This document shows, one piece after another, positions 50,801 to 59,678 of a stretch of DNA of 64,000 nt. The translations under genes and the position numbers were made by a program. Location of the stretch: the NCBI RefSeq assembly GCF_004362055.1, contig NZ_SNXB01000005.1:186001-250000 (forward strand), written 5' to 3'. Each line of letters begins with the position of its first letter. The first letter of the stretch is position 1. The notes below the pieces were generated by a model. That model made no database searches, was not told the DNA's origin, and worked only from the letters and a program-made list of their open reading frames with translations. Source of the stretch: Flavobacterium sp. 245 (GTDB taxonomy: Bacteria > Bacteroidota > Bacteroidia > Flavobacteriales > Flavobacteriaceae).

Positions 50801-51766
50801 TTGATCACAAAAGAAAATATATTGGCGATTGCCAAAAAAACTATACTCTCTGAAAGTGAAGCAATTACAAAACTAATTGATTTTCTTGATGAAAATTTCT
50901 ACGAAACTGTTCAACGTATATACGAAACAAAAGGCCGACTGATCGTTACAGGAATTGGAAAAAGTGCCATCATTGCACAAAAAATGGTAGCTACTTTTAA
51001 CTCAACAGGCACTCCATCTATGTTTTTACATGCCTCTGAAGCCATTCATGGCGACTTAGGTATGATACAAAACGAAGATATTATTATCTGTATTTCAAAA
51101 AGCGGAAACAGCCCTGAAATAAAAGTCCTTGTTCCATTATTGAAACGTTTCGGAAATACTTTAATTGCAATGACAGGCAACATAACTTCTTTTTTAGCAA
51201 AAGGTTCCGATTATGTTTTAAATACAACCGTCGAAATCGAAGCTTGCCCAATAAATCTAGCTCCAACAAACAGCACAACAGCACAACTTGTTATGGGCGA
51301 TGCCTTAGCCGTTTGCTTGATGGAAATGCGCGATTTTAAACCCGAAGATTTTGCAATTTATCATCCAGGAGGAGCTTTAGGGAAAAAACTGCTTCTTAAG
51401 GTAAAAGATATGATTGAACACTCACTAAAACCAATGGTTACACCAGAAACTTCAATCAAAAAAGCTATTTTTGAAATTTCAGAAAAAAGATTAGGCGTTA
51501 CAGCAGTTATCGAAAATGACAAAATCGTTGGGATTATTACTGATGGAGACATCCGACGAATGCTAAACAACGTAGATACTATAGCAGACTTAACGGCAAG
51601 GGACATTATGTCGAAAAACCCTAAATTAGTCTCATCGGAAACCATGGCGGTTGACGCTCTGAATATTTTAGAAGATTTTTCAATAACACAACTCATTGTT
51701 GCAGACAACGGCGAGTACAAAGGAGTATTACATTTACATGACATATTAAAAGAAGGAATCGTATAA
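50801..51766 (+). CDS. kpsF: D-arabinose-5-phosphate isomerase (KpsF/GutQ/KdsD family)
   Basis: 321 residues from a TTG start at 50801 (TTG ATC ACA AAA GAA AAT); no ATG is available, and a promoter box lies at 50739-50746, so the longer frame overlapping recQ is not real. An SIS sugar-isomerase domain (about 25-165: GRLIVTGIGKSAIIAQKMVATFNSTGTPSMFLHASEAIHGDLGM, CISKSGNSPEI) is followed by two CBS domains (about 205-321: VIENDKIVGIITDGDIRR, VADNGEYKGVLHLHDIL). It converts ribulose-5-P to arabinose-5-P for Kdo in LPS. Its stop overlaps the tatC start (TAATG). Confidence 0.94.
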   Translation: MITKENILAIAKKTILSESEAITKLIDFLDENFYETVQRIYETKGRLIVTGIGKSAIIAQKMVATFNSTGTPSMFLHASEAIHGDLGMIQNEDIIICISKSGNSPEIKVLVPLLKRFGNTLIAMTGNITSFLAKGSDYVLNTTVEIEACPINLAPTNSTTAQLVMGDALAVCLMEMRDFKPEDFAIYHPGGALGKKLLLKVKDMIEHSLKPMVTPETSIKKAIFEISEKRLGVTAVIENDKIVGIITDGDIRRMLNNVDTIADLTARDIMSKNPKLVSSETMAVDALNILEDFSITQLIVADNGEYKGVLHLHDILKEGIV

Positions 51767-52581
51767 TGGCAAAAAAGAACCTTGGCGAGATGTCATTTTT
51801 AGACCATCTTGAAGAACTAAGATGGTTATTAGTTAGAAGTACAATTGCAATATGCATTATGGCATTTGTTACTTATTTTGTTAGTGATTATTTATTTGAC
51901 CAAATTATTTTGGGACCCATAAGACCTACATTTTTTACTTATGTGTGGTTTTGTGATTTATCACATCAATTGGGATTTGCAGACAGCATTTGTATTACTG
52001 AACTGAATTTCATTATTCAGAATACAGAAATGGAAGGACAGGTAAATATTTTTGTATGGATGTGTCTTTTGGCAGGTTTTATCCTGAGTTTTCCTTATAT
52101 TTTATGGGAAATCTGGAAATTTATCAGCCCTGCTTTGTATGAGAAAGAAAGAAAAAATGCGAGAGTATTCATCTTTGTTTCTTCGTTACTTTTCTTTTTA
52201 GGAGTATTGTTTGGTTATTTTGTCGTAATTCCAATGTCGGTAAATTTCGTTGCTACTTTCTCTGTAAGTGATGTTGTAAAAAATCAATTTACACTTGACT
52301 CCTATATGGGAATGGTAAAAACAAGTATTTTGGGTAGCGCAATCTTTTTTGAATTGCCAATCGCTATTTATTTCTTAACCAAATTAGGACTTGTAACTCC
52401 TACTTTTTTAAGAAAATATTGGAAGTATGCCGTAATTATCATTCTGATTATTGCTGCAATTGTAACGCCACCGGATGTAGTAAGTCAAACTATTGTAGCA
52501 ATACCAATGTTGCTTATTTACGAAGTGAGCATCCTGATCTCAAAGATTGTTTATCGAAATAAAATGAAAGAAAATGTCTGA
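51766..52581 (+). CDS. tatC: Sec-independent protein translocase TatC
   Basis: 271 residues with six membrane segments. The conserved N-terminal FLDHLEELRWLLVRS forms the signal-recognition face for twin-arginine substrates, and FILSFPYILWEIWKFISPALYEKERK is a core TatC motif. A loop (about 60-95) carries extra residues and two Cys (FCDLSHQLGFADSICITE), common in Bacteroidota. It forms the Tat receptor with TatA/B, which are not encoded nearby. Its ATG overlaps the kpsF stop, and the next gene overlaps it by 8 nt, so the three genes are one operon. Confidence 0.97.
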   Translation: MAKKNLGEMSFLDHLEELRWLLVRSTIAICIMAFVTYFVSDYLFDQIILGPIRPTFFTYVWFCDLSHQLGFADSICITELNFIIQNTEMEGQVNIFVWMCLLAGFILSFPYILWEIWKFISPALYEKERKNARVFIFVSSLLFFLGVLFGYFVVIPMSVNFVATFSVSDVVKNQFTLDSYMGMVKTSILGSAIFFELPIAIYFLTKLGLVTPTFLRKYWKYAVIIILIIAAIVTPPDVVSQTIVAIPMLLIYEVSILISKIVYRNKMKENV

Positions 52582-52927
52582 ATTAATACAAGAATTTAAC
52601 GACTATCGTTCTAGAATGAACGAAAAATTATTAGCTGACAATAACAAAATTGTAAAGCGAATTTTTAATCTTGATACAAATGCATACGCACCAGGAGCTC
52701 TTGATGTAAAAACAAAAGAACTTTTAGGATTAGTCGCATCTGCAGTTTTACGTTGTGATGACTGCGTAAAATACCATTTGGAAACAAGCCACAAAGAAGG
52801 TGTTACCAAAGAAGAAATGATGGAAGCAATGGGAATCGCAACTTTGGTTGGAGGAACAATCGTAATTCCGCATTTAAGAAGAGCTTACGAATTTTGGGAA
52901 GCTTTAGAAGAAGAGGCTGGTAATTAG
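52574..52927 (+). CDS. Carboxymuconolactone decarboxylase family protein (AhpD-like)
   Basis: 117 residues of the all-helical CMD fold. The CxxC motif in LRCDDCVKYHLETSHKEG (Cys and His) matches the AhpD-type redox site, and KEEMMEAMGIATLVGGTIVIPHLRRAYEF is the family C-terminus. AhpD-like proteins act as thiol peroxidase partners, while true decarboxylases lack the CxxC, so an antioxidant role is more likely. It overlaps tatC by 8 nt and ends the operon. Confidence 0.92.
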   Translation: MSELIQEFNDYRSRMNEKLLADNNKIVKRIFNLDTNAYAPGALDVKTKELLGLVASAVLRCDDCVKYHLETSHKEGVTKEEMMEAMGIATLVGGTIVIPHLRRAYEFWEALEEEAGN

Positions 52928-52934
52928 AAAATGA

Positions 52935-53084
52935 GATAATTAGTCAATTAGATAATTTCAATAGGATATGTTAATTCCTTTACTTGATTGATTAATTTTA
53001 ACTTATTTTGCCTTCCTGAAAGAGAAAAGATAAATTTCCATAAAGTCAATTATCTAATTTTCTAATTGACACATTATCTAATTA
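52935..53084. repeat. Dispersed repeat copy 2 and partial inverted arm ('AATTATCTAATT' family)
   Basis: 53048-53084 matches 29219-29255 at 34 of 37 positions. GATAATTAGTCAATTAGATA (52935-52954) is an approximate inverse complement of its centre. The copy ends 7 nt before the lptB ATG and so may also form its leader. Confidence 0.75.
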
Positions 53085-53091
53085 AACAAAA

Positions 53092-53832
53092 ATGAAGCTA
53101 AGAGCCGACAATTTAATCAAAACCTATAAAGGACGTAGTGTTGTAAAAGGAATTTCTGTTGAAGTAAATCAAGGGGAAATCGTGGGGCTTTTGGGTCCGA
53201 ATGGTGCTGGAAAAACAACTTCGTTTTATATGATTGTGGGATTAGTGAAACCAAATCAAGGAAACATTTATTTGGATGATTTGAATATTACTGATTACCC
53301 AATGTACAAACGTGCACAACAAGGAATTGGTTATTTGGCACAAGAAGCTTCGGTTTTTAGAAAATTAAGTATTGAAGACAATATTTTAAGTGTTTTGCAA
53401 TTAACTAAACTTTCTAAAGAAGCTCAAATTGCCAAAATGGAAAGTTTAATTGAAGAATTCAGTTTAGAGCATATTCGTACGAACCGAGGCGATTTACTTT
53501 CTGGAGGAGAGCGTCGTCGTACTGAAATTGCCCGTGCTTTGGCCACAGATCCAAAATTTATTTTATTAGATGAACCTTTCGCGGGAGTTGACCCGGTTGC
53601 GGTTGAAGATATTCAAAGAATTGTAGCGCAATTAAAAAATAAAAATATCGGAATCTTAATTACCGATCACAACGTTCAGGAAACACTCGCAATTACTGAC
53701 AAAACATACTTAATGTTTGAAGGCGGAATTCTGAAAGCGGGAGTTCCAGAAGAACTTGTTGAAGATGAAATGGTTCGCCGTGTTTATCTTGGACAAAACT
53801 TCGAATTACGTAAAAAGAAACTTGAATTTTAG
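53092..53832 (+). CDS. lptB: LPS export ABC transporter ATP-binding protein LptB
   Basis: 246 residues. Walker A GPNGAGKTTSF, signature LLSGGERRRTEIARAL, Walker B FILLDEPFAGVDP and the His switch ILITDHNVQETL are intact. The N-terminal LRADNLIKTYKGRSVVKGISVEV and GIGYLAQEASVFRKLSIEDNI are typical of LptB. With LptF/LptG it powers lipopolysaccharide extraction from the inner membrane. It lies next to kpsF, which makes a Kdo precursor, so the neighbourhood has an LPS theme. Confidence 0.95.
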   Translation: MKLRADNLIKTYKGRSVVKGISVEVNQGEIVGLLGPNGAGKTTSFYMIVGLVKPNQGNIYLDDLNITDYPMYKRAQQGIGYLAQEASVFRKLSIEDNILSVLQLTKLSKEAQIAKMESLIEEFSLEHIRTNRGDLLSGGERRRTEIARALATDPKFILLDEPFAGVDPVAVEDIQRIVAQLKNKNIGILITDHNVQETLAITDKTYLMFEGGILKAGVPEELVEDEMVRRVYLGQNFELRKKKLEF

Positions 53833-53855
53833 AAAAAGTATTCAGTCGCAATTTT

Positions 53856-53891
53856 CAGTCGCAGTTCTCTCAAAACTGTAAACTGCGACTG
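53856..53891. repeat. 11-bp inverted repeat, 'CAGTCGCAGTT' family
   Basis: CAGTCGCAGTT (53856-53866) and AACTGCGACTG (53881-53891) are perfect complements with a 14-nt loop. Another CAGTCGCA precedes at 53843-53850, and a fragment ACTGCGACTT lies at 54161-54170. It follows the lptB stop and probably acts as its 3' end. Confidence 0.7.
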
Positions 53892-53913
53892 TAAACTAAT
53901 TTAACAATCTACA

Positions 53914-54132
53914 ATGAAGCCAGAAAAACCAACTCAGGAAGATTATGATAATTGGCACAAAGATCCAAACAATTGGTATTTGGGATGTTTTTATTATAAC
54001 CCGAAGGACAAACGGTTAATGCCTCCAAAAAGGATTAAATGGATGGGGCTGACTGTAAATTTTGCTAATCCTTATTCTGTATTACTGCTAGTGCCATTTT
54101 TAATAATCGTGGTTTTAGTTTTATCAAAATAA
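53914..54132 (+). CDS. Small DUF5808-like membrane protein
   Basis: 72 residues. A soluble N-terminus contains NNWYLGCFYYNPKDKRLMPPKRIKWMGLTVNFANP, the pattern 'GxFYYNPxDxRxxxPKRxxxxGxTxNFA' of DUF5808, followed by one helix (VLLLVPFLIIVVLVL). Function unknown. It lies between lptB and the convergent GH25 gene, with repeat words on both sides. Confidence 0.75.
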   Translation: MKPEKPTQEDYDNWHKDPNNWYLGCFYYNPKDKRLMPPKRIKWMGLTVNFANPYSVLLLVPFLIIVVLVLSK

Positions 54133-54174
54133 ATCTAAAGTAATATACTGAAAACTATTACTGCGACTTAAAAC

Positions 54175-55029
54175 TTATTCAACAGTAATAAACTGCAATT
54201 GTTCTAAATCGCCATTATAGATATTGACATCTACTCTGTGTTTGATTCCCGGCAAAGAAGCTTTCTCTGTAAATTGCCAAAAAAGCCAATCGTCTTCGAT
54301 TTTTTCTCTGTAGAAATTGTAGTTGGCAATCCAGAATAAATATTCGCTAAATTCTTCTTTTAAGAAATCACTATAATATCTTTCTCCAGAATAAATTATT
54401 GGACGAACCTGATAATGCTTTTCAACTTTAGTCAGCCAACGTTTCAAACCTTTTTTCAAACTGTCTAAAGGCTGATTTTTTGGTAATTTCTCAATATCCA
54501 AAACCGGAGGCAAATCGCCTTTTTGCAATTTTACTGTTTTAATAAAAAGATTCGCCTGCTCAATAGAATTTTCGTTAGGTCGATAATAATGATATGCACC
54601 ACGCATAATCTTATTCTCTTTTGCACCTTCCCAATTCTTCTTAAACTGTGTATCTACGCGGTCATTTCCGGCAGTTGCTCTTATAAAAACAAATTGCACC
54701 GGATATTTTTCATCCAAAATTTCAACCTCATCCCAATCTACTTTTCCTTGAAATTCAGAAACATCAATTCCGACAACTTTTCCTTTGTGATTTTCGAGAA
54801 CACGAATATTTCGTACATCAGAAAGATGTTTATCAACCTCATCTTCATCTAAAACTTTTTCCGATTTAAATCCTAAATAATAGGCAAGTCCTTTTCGGTA
54901 ATGATAAACGATTCCGATAAATAAAAGCGAAAAAAATAGCAATAAAAATCCTCGGAAAAGCTTGCTTAGAAAAGATCTTCCAGCTGGTTTTCTTGAATAT
55001 GTTTTACGGTAAGTTGTTTTTCTTGCCAT
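54175..55029 (-). CDS. Glycoside hydrolase family 25 (lysozyme-like muramidase), membrane-anchored
   Basis: 284 residues. A very basic N-terminus (MARKTTYRKTYSRKPAGRS) and one membrane anchor (about 25-42) precede the GH25 domain (about 85-280). Catalytic acids are visible: VGIDVSEFQG with Asp89 and LPPVLDIE with Asp178/Glu180. Other family motifs are FIRATAGNDRVD, MRGAYHYYRPN and the Trp-rich YLFWIANYNF...WLFWQFTEKA. It cleaves the MurNAc-GlcNAc bond of peptidoglycan, in the periplasm. It lies 11 nt from pssA on the same strand, so the two may be co-transcribed. Confidence 0.93.
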   Translation of the reverse strand: MARKTTYRKTYSRKPAGRSFLSKLFRGFLLLFFSLLFIGIVYHYRKGLAYYLGFKSEKVLDEDEVDKHLSDVRNIRVLENHKGKVVGIDVSEFQGKVDWDEVEILDEKYPVQFVFIRATAGNDRVDTQFKKNWEGAKENKIMRGAYHYYRPNENSIEQANLFIKTVKLQKGDLPPVLDIEKLPKNQPLDSLKKGLKRWLTKVEKHYQVRPIIYSGERYYSDFLKEEFSEYLFWIANYNFYREKIEDDWLFWQFTEKASLPGIKHRVDVNIYNGDLEQLQFITVE

Positions 55030-55040
55030 TACAATAGGAA

Positions 55041-55772
55041 CTACTTCTTCAAAAACAAATTGTTAATAATAGACAGTAAAACGTAGAAAACAATAATCAA
55101 AGGAATCGCAATATAATGAAGCAAAACAACCATTAATACTGAAACAATCAAAAACACGATTTGAAGTGCATTTTCTTTTAAACTGAACTTTTTAATTTTT
55201 AAAGAAAATAAAGGAATTTCAGCATTCATAACATACGCACTGCATAATGTAATAAGTAGTAAAACCCATTCATTAGTTAAAATTTCAAGCATCAGTAAAG
55301 AATCTGAAAATTCAACAACCAATGGAAGACTCAAAATAAACAATGCATTTGCAGGTGTTGGCAAGCCAATAAATGAATCCGTCTGACGAGTATCAATATT
55401 AAAATTGGCTAACCTGTAGCACGCGCCTAAAGTTATAATGAATCCTAAAAAAGGAATAGCAGCTTGATTTCCTAATTGGTGACCGCTTCTTTCAAACATA
55501 CTATACATTACGTAACCAGGTGCAACGCCACTCGTCACCATATCAGCCAAAGAGTCTAATTGTAATCCAAGCGGACTTGAAACTTTAAAAAGTCTAGCAA
55601 AAAAACCATCAAAAAAATCAAAAAAGATTCCTAAACATACCATATAAAAAGCCATGAGAAAGTAAACTGAATCTTGCCCACAATTTGCTTGCGACACAAA
55701 AACTATTGCGACACAACCGCAAAAAAGATTAATTAAGGTAATTAAATTAGGAATGTGTTTTTTAATATTCAT
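55041..55772 (-). CDS. pssA: CDP-diacylglycerol--serine O-phosphatidyltransferase
   Basis: 243 residues. The CDP-alcohol phosphotransferase motif is present as DFFDGFFARLFKVSSPLGLQLDSLADMVTSG (about 61-91: D-x2-DG-x2-AR-x8-G-x3-D-x3-D). Several membrane helices follow. It makes phosphatidylserine, the precursor of phosphatidylethanolamine, at the inner membrane. I choose the ATG at 55772 (MNIKKHIPNLITLINL). The TTG at 55796 lies at the transcription start predicted from the promoter box TAAATTTG (55801-55808). Confidence 0.94.
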   Translation of the reverse strand: MNIKKHIPNLITLINLFCGCVAIVFVSQANCGQDSVYFLMAFYMVCLGIFFDFFDGFFARLFKVSSPLGLQLDSLADMVTSGVAPGYVMYSMFERSGHQLGNQAAIPFLGFIITLGACYRLANFNIDTRQTDSFIGLPTPANALFILSLPLVVEFSDSLLMLEILTNEWVLLLITLCSAYVMNAEIPLFSLKIKKFSLKENALQIVFLIVSVLMVVLLHYIAIPLIIVFYVLLSIINNLFLKK

Positions 55773-55800
55773 CTTTAAAAAATTTGATAATGACAAGGAA

Positions 55801-55808
55801 CAAATTTA
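55801..55808 (-). promoter_or_regulatory. -7 promoter box (TAAATTTG) of pssA
   Basis: This exact TAnnTTTG match on the minus strand, 28 nt before the ATG at 55772, supports the shorter pssA. Confidence 0.6.
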
Positions 55809-55963
55809 GCATAATAAGTGCATGTAAAATAGGTTTTCGCAAGAGTTTTTTAGTTAAAGCCTTTAGTTCTGCAATATTTCTCAAAAGGAAGAAATTAGAT
55901 GAGTAAAATATTATATTTTTGATGAAAATTAAAAACAGGCTTAAGTCTGCAAAAAAATAACTT

Positions 55964-57031
55964 TTGAAAAATCTTTTTTCGCTTTTATTATTTTGGAGTT
56001 TTACTGCACAGTATGCACAAACCGTTCGAAAATATTCGAATGAGTTTATGAATATTGGTGTCGATGCTGCTGCATTAGGAATGTCGAGTGCCGTTGTTGC
56101 ATCCACTAACGATGTTAACGCAGTATATTGGAATCCAGCAGGTTTGACAAACCTTGAAGATCATCAAATTTCATTAATGCATGCCAACTATTTTGCAAAC
56201 ATTGCGCAATATGATTTTATAGGATACGCAAGTCCAATTGATGATCGAAGTGCTTGGGGAATTTCGATGATTCGTTTTGGGGTTGATGATATAATGGACA
56301 CCACACAATTAATCGACAGTCAGGGCAATATCGATTATAACCGAATCAGCTTATTCTCAACCGCAGATTATGGTTTTACTTTTTCGTATGCACGAAAATT
56401 GCCCGTTGAAGGTTTTCAATATGGAGTTAATGCCAAAATAATCAGGAGAATTATCGGGAAATTTGCTAATTCATGGGGTTTTGGTTTTGACGTAGGATTA
56501 CAATTTGAACGAAACGATTGGAAATTCGGTTTAATGCTTCGTGATATTACAACCACTTACAATATTTGGAATATTGACGAAGAAGAATATGCAAAAATTG
56601 CCAACGCTATTCCGGGAGAAAACAACGAACTTCCTGAAAGTACCGAAATTACTTTGCCAAAAGCACAATTAGGAGTTTCAAAAAAGTTTGATTTCCATAA
56701 TGATTACAGTCTTCTTGTTGCCACAAATCTGAATATGCGATTTGAGCAGACAAACGATATCATTTCATCAAAATTAGTAAGTATTGACCCAGCAGTTGGT
56801 TTTGAATTTGGTTATACAGATCTTGTTTTCTTAAGAGCCGGAGCAGGAAACTTTCAAAACGTTACACAATTAGACAATACTGAAAAGGTGAATTTCCAGC
56901 CAAATATTGGTCTTGGTTTCAAATACAAAGGAATTCAGGTTGATTATGCTTTAACCGATTTAGGGAATCAAAGCGCGGCGTTGTATTCGAATATTTTTTC
57001 TTTAAAAGTAGATTTAGGTATCTTTAGATAA
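55964..57031 (+). CDS. PorV/PorQ family outer-membrane protein (PorV2-like)
   Basis: 355 residues from a TTG start; the signal peptide MKNLFSLLLFWSFTAQYAQ demands this start, and the next Met lies past the cleavage site. The FadL-like barrel begins FMNIGVDAAALGMSSAVVASTNDVNAVYWNPAGLTNL, the 'DARAxGMG...DVxxxxWNPA' signature of PorV/PorQ-type proteins linked to the type IX secretion system. True PorV binds the sortase PorU; this divergent form (PorV2-like) has no proven function. It is followed after 38 nt by the DUF4105 gene. Confidence 0.8.
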   Translation: MKNLFSLLLFWSFTAQYAQTVRKYSNEFMNIGVDAAALGMSSAVVASTNDVNAVYWNPAGLTNLEDHQISLMHANYFANIAQYDFIGYASPIDDRSAWGISMIRFGVDDIMDTTQLIDSQGNIDYNRISLFSTADYGFTFSYARKLPVEGFQYGVNAKIIRRIIGKFANSWGFGFDVGLQFERNDWKFGLMLRDITTTYNIWNIDEEEYAKIANAIPGENNELPESTEITLPKAQLGVSKKFDFHNDYSLLVATNLNMRFEQTNDIISSKLVSIDPAVGFEFGYTDLVFLRAGAGNFQNVTQLDNTEKVNFQPNIGLGFKYKGIQVDYALTDLGNQSAALYSNIFSLKVDLGIFR

Positions 57032-57069
57032 TATTACAAAACCATTAAACTTCTTAAAAATTTTAAATT

Positions 57070-58206
57070 ATGAAAAATGTCATTTTCAAAAAAACACTTT
57101 TTAGTTTACTATTATTACTAAGTTTTATTGGTTTCAGCCAAAGTCTGCCTTTATCAAAAGATGTCAAAATAAGTGTGCTAACTTGCGGTCTTGGAAACGA
57201 AACATATTCCTATTTTGGACATACAGGTATTCGGGTTTCTGATCCTGGAAACAACTTTGATGTCGTTTATAATTATGGAACTTTTGATTTTAGAACACCC
57301 AATTTTGTAATGAAATTTGCCAAAGGCGATTTACAGTATTTTGCAACAGTGCACTCTTACTCCGATTTTTTAAATGAGTACACTTATGAAAAAAGAAGTA
57401 TTCATGAACAAGAATTATTAATTCCGCTCGATTTAAAACAAAAATTATTCGACAAATTAAATGCCGTTTTAGCTTCTGAAGAAAGATATTACACTTATAA
57501 ATTTATTGATAAAAACTGCACTTCGATGGTAGTTGACGTGATCAACAACGCTTTGAACCACAATGTGATTATCAAAAAAGAAGATACTGATAAAACGTAT
57601 CGCTCGATTCTTTTCCCTTATTTTGACGGACACTTTTACGAACAATTAGGAACGAGTATTATTTTTGGAACCAAAGTTGATCAAATGGGAACGAAAATTT
57701 TTCTTCCTTTTGAATTGAAAAACAGTTTAGCAAAAACTACTTTTCAAAATCATCCCCTGGCAAAAGAAAGCCAGACTCTTTTGAGCTTTGAAAAAGAAAC
57801 GCCAAGATCATTGTGGAATAATATTTACACTTATCTATTTATACTTGGCTTTGTAGTATTGGCACAAAATAAAATAGTTGACAAGATTTATATTTTCATT
57901 TTATCTTTAATAGGGATATTTTTTGTTGCGATTGGATTTTATTCTTATCACCACGAATTGGAGATGAATTACAATGTATTATTATTTAGTCCGCTGTTAT
58001 TGATTTTGATTGTTTTTTCACTTCTAAAAAACAAAAGATGGACATATCGATTTGCCGTTTTACATTTACTATTTTTACTAATATACACGCTTTTCCTAAT
58101 CAATAAAGCACACTTTTTTATTGTTTTGCCAATGATTATTACCAGCGGATTTGTTTTGGCAAGATTCGCGATCAGAAACAAAAAACGTATTCCAATTATT
58201 ATCTAA
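57070..58206 (+). CDS. DUF4105 domain membrane protein
   Basis: 378 residues. Signal or anchor MKNVIFKKTLFSLLLLLSFIGFSQ is followed by the DUF4105 domain (about 30-185: VKISVLTCGLGNETYSYFGHTGIRVSDPGNNFDVVYNYGTFDF, then DKNCTSMVVDVIN). Conserved His and Cys (GHTGIR...KNCTS) suggest a papain-like or NlpC-type hydrolase fold, which is inference. The C-terminal half has about five membrane helices. The substrate is unknown. It is likely co-transcribed with the PorV2-like gene. Confidence 0.83.
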   Translation: MKNVIFKKTLFSLLLLLSFIGFSQSLPLSKDVKISVLTCGLGNETYSYFGHTGIRVSDPGNNFDVVYNYGTFDFRTPNFVMKFAKGDLQYFATVHSYSDFLNEYTYEKRSIHEQELLIPLDLKQKLFDKLNAVLASEERYYTYKFIDKNCTSMVVDVINNALNHNVIIKKEDTDKTYRSILFPYFDGHFYEQLGTSIIFGTKVDQMGTKIFLPFELKNSLAKTTFQNHPLAKESQTLLSFEKETPRSLWNNIYTYLFILGFVVLAQNKIVDKIYIFILSLIGIFFVAIGFYSYHHELEMNYNVLLFSPLLLILIVFSLLKNKRWTYRFAVLHLLFLLIYTLFLINKAHFFIVLPMIITSGFVLARFAIRNKKRIPIII

Positions 58207-58212
58207 ATCGCA

Positions 58213-59601
58213 TTATTGTCCGCGATAAAACAAAACGGTTGTAATTGTTTTGAAAGTAATACTTAAGTCCAAAAAAATACTGCGGTGTTTTATATAATAT
58301 AAATCATACTGAAGTTTTATTAGACTTTCGTCAATGGATTCTCCATACGAATAGTTTACCTGAGCCCAACCCGTTAAACCTGGTTTTATAACATGACGAG
58401 TTTCATAAAAAGGCATTATTTTAGCAATTTCAGCAACAAAAAAAGGACGCTCGGGTCTAGGTCCAATTACCCCCATATCTCCCATTAAAACATTGAAAAA
58501 CTGAGGCAATTCATCTAATCTGGATTTACGCATAAATTTCCCAAATGGCGTTACCCTATTATCATTTGATTTCGCGAATGGACCGTTGACATCTGTATTT
58601 TCAATCATTGTCCTGAACTTATAAATTTTAAAAATAACACCATTCTTTCCAACGCGCTCCTGTGTATAAAATAAGCTCCCTTTATTTGCGATAAGATTGC
58701 CAATTAAAATAAATGGTATAAAAATGAAACAAAATACCAAACCGATGAAAGACAGTACAAATTCTATTAAACGAATTAAAATCAGATATAATTTATTGCT
58801 GTTACTACGGCTAAAGGGAAAAAAGCGATAAAAATCACGCTCTATATAATGTACTGGAATGCGCTGTGTTTTATTTTCATAAACCTGCGTATATTCTTTA
58901 ATAATATTACCAGACTCTAATAAGTGAAGTAATTGCTGATACAAGTCAGCTGTGATTCCGTCTGTTTTTTGGGCCGCGATAACAATTTCAGAAACATTAT
59001 GATGAATTACAAAATCCTCTAAATCATGTTTCTTAATCTCTTTCACATAATTAAACTCATTATTTTCATCAGAAACTGAATCAGAATTAACAAAACCGAT
59101 TATTGTATAATGCGGATCAACATTTTCAAGACCTAAAACCAGTTCCTCGACTTGATCCTTATCGCATATCAAAACAACATTTTGAGAAAAACGATGCGAA
59201 GCTAGAAAAATAGCATAAAAGAAACGCCAAGCCAGCAATGAAGCAAGAATTGCAAAGTAAAACACCAAAATAACCAATCGCTTTTTTGGAAGCTCAGGCG
59301 ATAAAACAGGAGTAAATAAATATAAAATAACTGCAGCAGTTGCTGTCAAAACAGTACTTCGAAGTATTAGAAACTGATTACTGGCAATTTGAAGATTATA
59401 CATTTCGAAAATTGCTCCAAAAACAGCAATATACGCAATAAGCAAAATTGGTCTGTAGAAATAATCGAAATCTAAAACATAATACCGATTATCAAATAGA
59501 AAATGTAAAACATATAAACCAGCAAAAATAAAGGCAGCATCAAAAATATGCAATAGTATTTTCCTTTCCGAAATCTCGAAATGCATTTTTTTAGTAGTCA
59601 T
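58213..59601 (-). CDS. Undecaprenyl-phosphate sugar phosphotransferase (WcaJ/WbaP type)
   Basis: 462 residues. Four N-terminal helices (about 13-130) and a nucleotide-binding-like domain (140-250) precede the C-terminal sugar transferase domain: FIGLVFCFIFIPFILI anchor, YTQERVGKNGVIFKIYKFRTMIENTD, KFMRKSRLDELPQFFNVLMGDMGVIGPRPERP, and VIKPGLTGWAQVNYSYGESIDESL. It places the first sugar phosphate on undecaprenyl-P and starts repeat-unit synthesis of an exopolysaccharide or O-antigen. Promoter TACATTTG is at 59645-59652, so it can be expressed apart from the upstream cluster. Confidence 0.94.
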   Translation of the reverse strand: MTTKKMHFEISERKILLHIFDAAFIFAGLYVLHFLFDNRYYVLDFDYFYRPILLIAYIAVFGAIFEMYNLQIASNQFLILRSTVLTATAAVILYLFTPVLSPELPKKRLVILVFYFAILASLLAWRFFYAIFLASHRFSQNVVLICDKDQVEELVLGLENVDPHYTIIGFVNSDSVSDENNEFNYVKEIKKHDLEDFVIHHNVSEIVIAAQKTDGITADLYQQLLHLLESGNIIKEYTQVYENKTQRIPVHYIERDFYRFFPFSRSNSNKLYLILIRLIEFVLSFIGLVFCFIFIPFILIGNLIANKGSLFYTQERVGKNGVIFKIYKFRTMIENTDVNGPFAKSNDNRVTPFGKFMRKSRLDELPQFFNVLMGDMGVIGPRPERPFFVAEIAKIMPFYETRHVIKPGLTGWAQVNYSYGESIDESLIKLQYDLYYIKHRSIFLDLSITFKTITTVLFYRGQ

Positions 59602-59644
59602 GATCAGTCGTAAGTTTTAAAGTTTGGGGACTTTTTCTTCGACA

Positions 59645-59652
59645 CAAATGTA
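59645..59652 (-). promoter_or_regulatory. -7 promoter box (TACATTTG) of polysaccharide initiator gene
   Basis: This exact TAnnTTTG match on the minus strand, 43 nt before the ATG, lies in the 77-nt gap after the O-antigen ligase gene. Confidence 0.55.
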
Positions 59653-59678
59653 TTATAAAAAAATTATAATTAAACAGC

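Noticed and set aside
55762..56106. Open frame spanning the pssA-PorV2 gap on the minus strand
   Set aside because: It overlaps the signal-peptide region of the PorV2-like gene and the pssA promoter, and resembles nothing.
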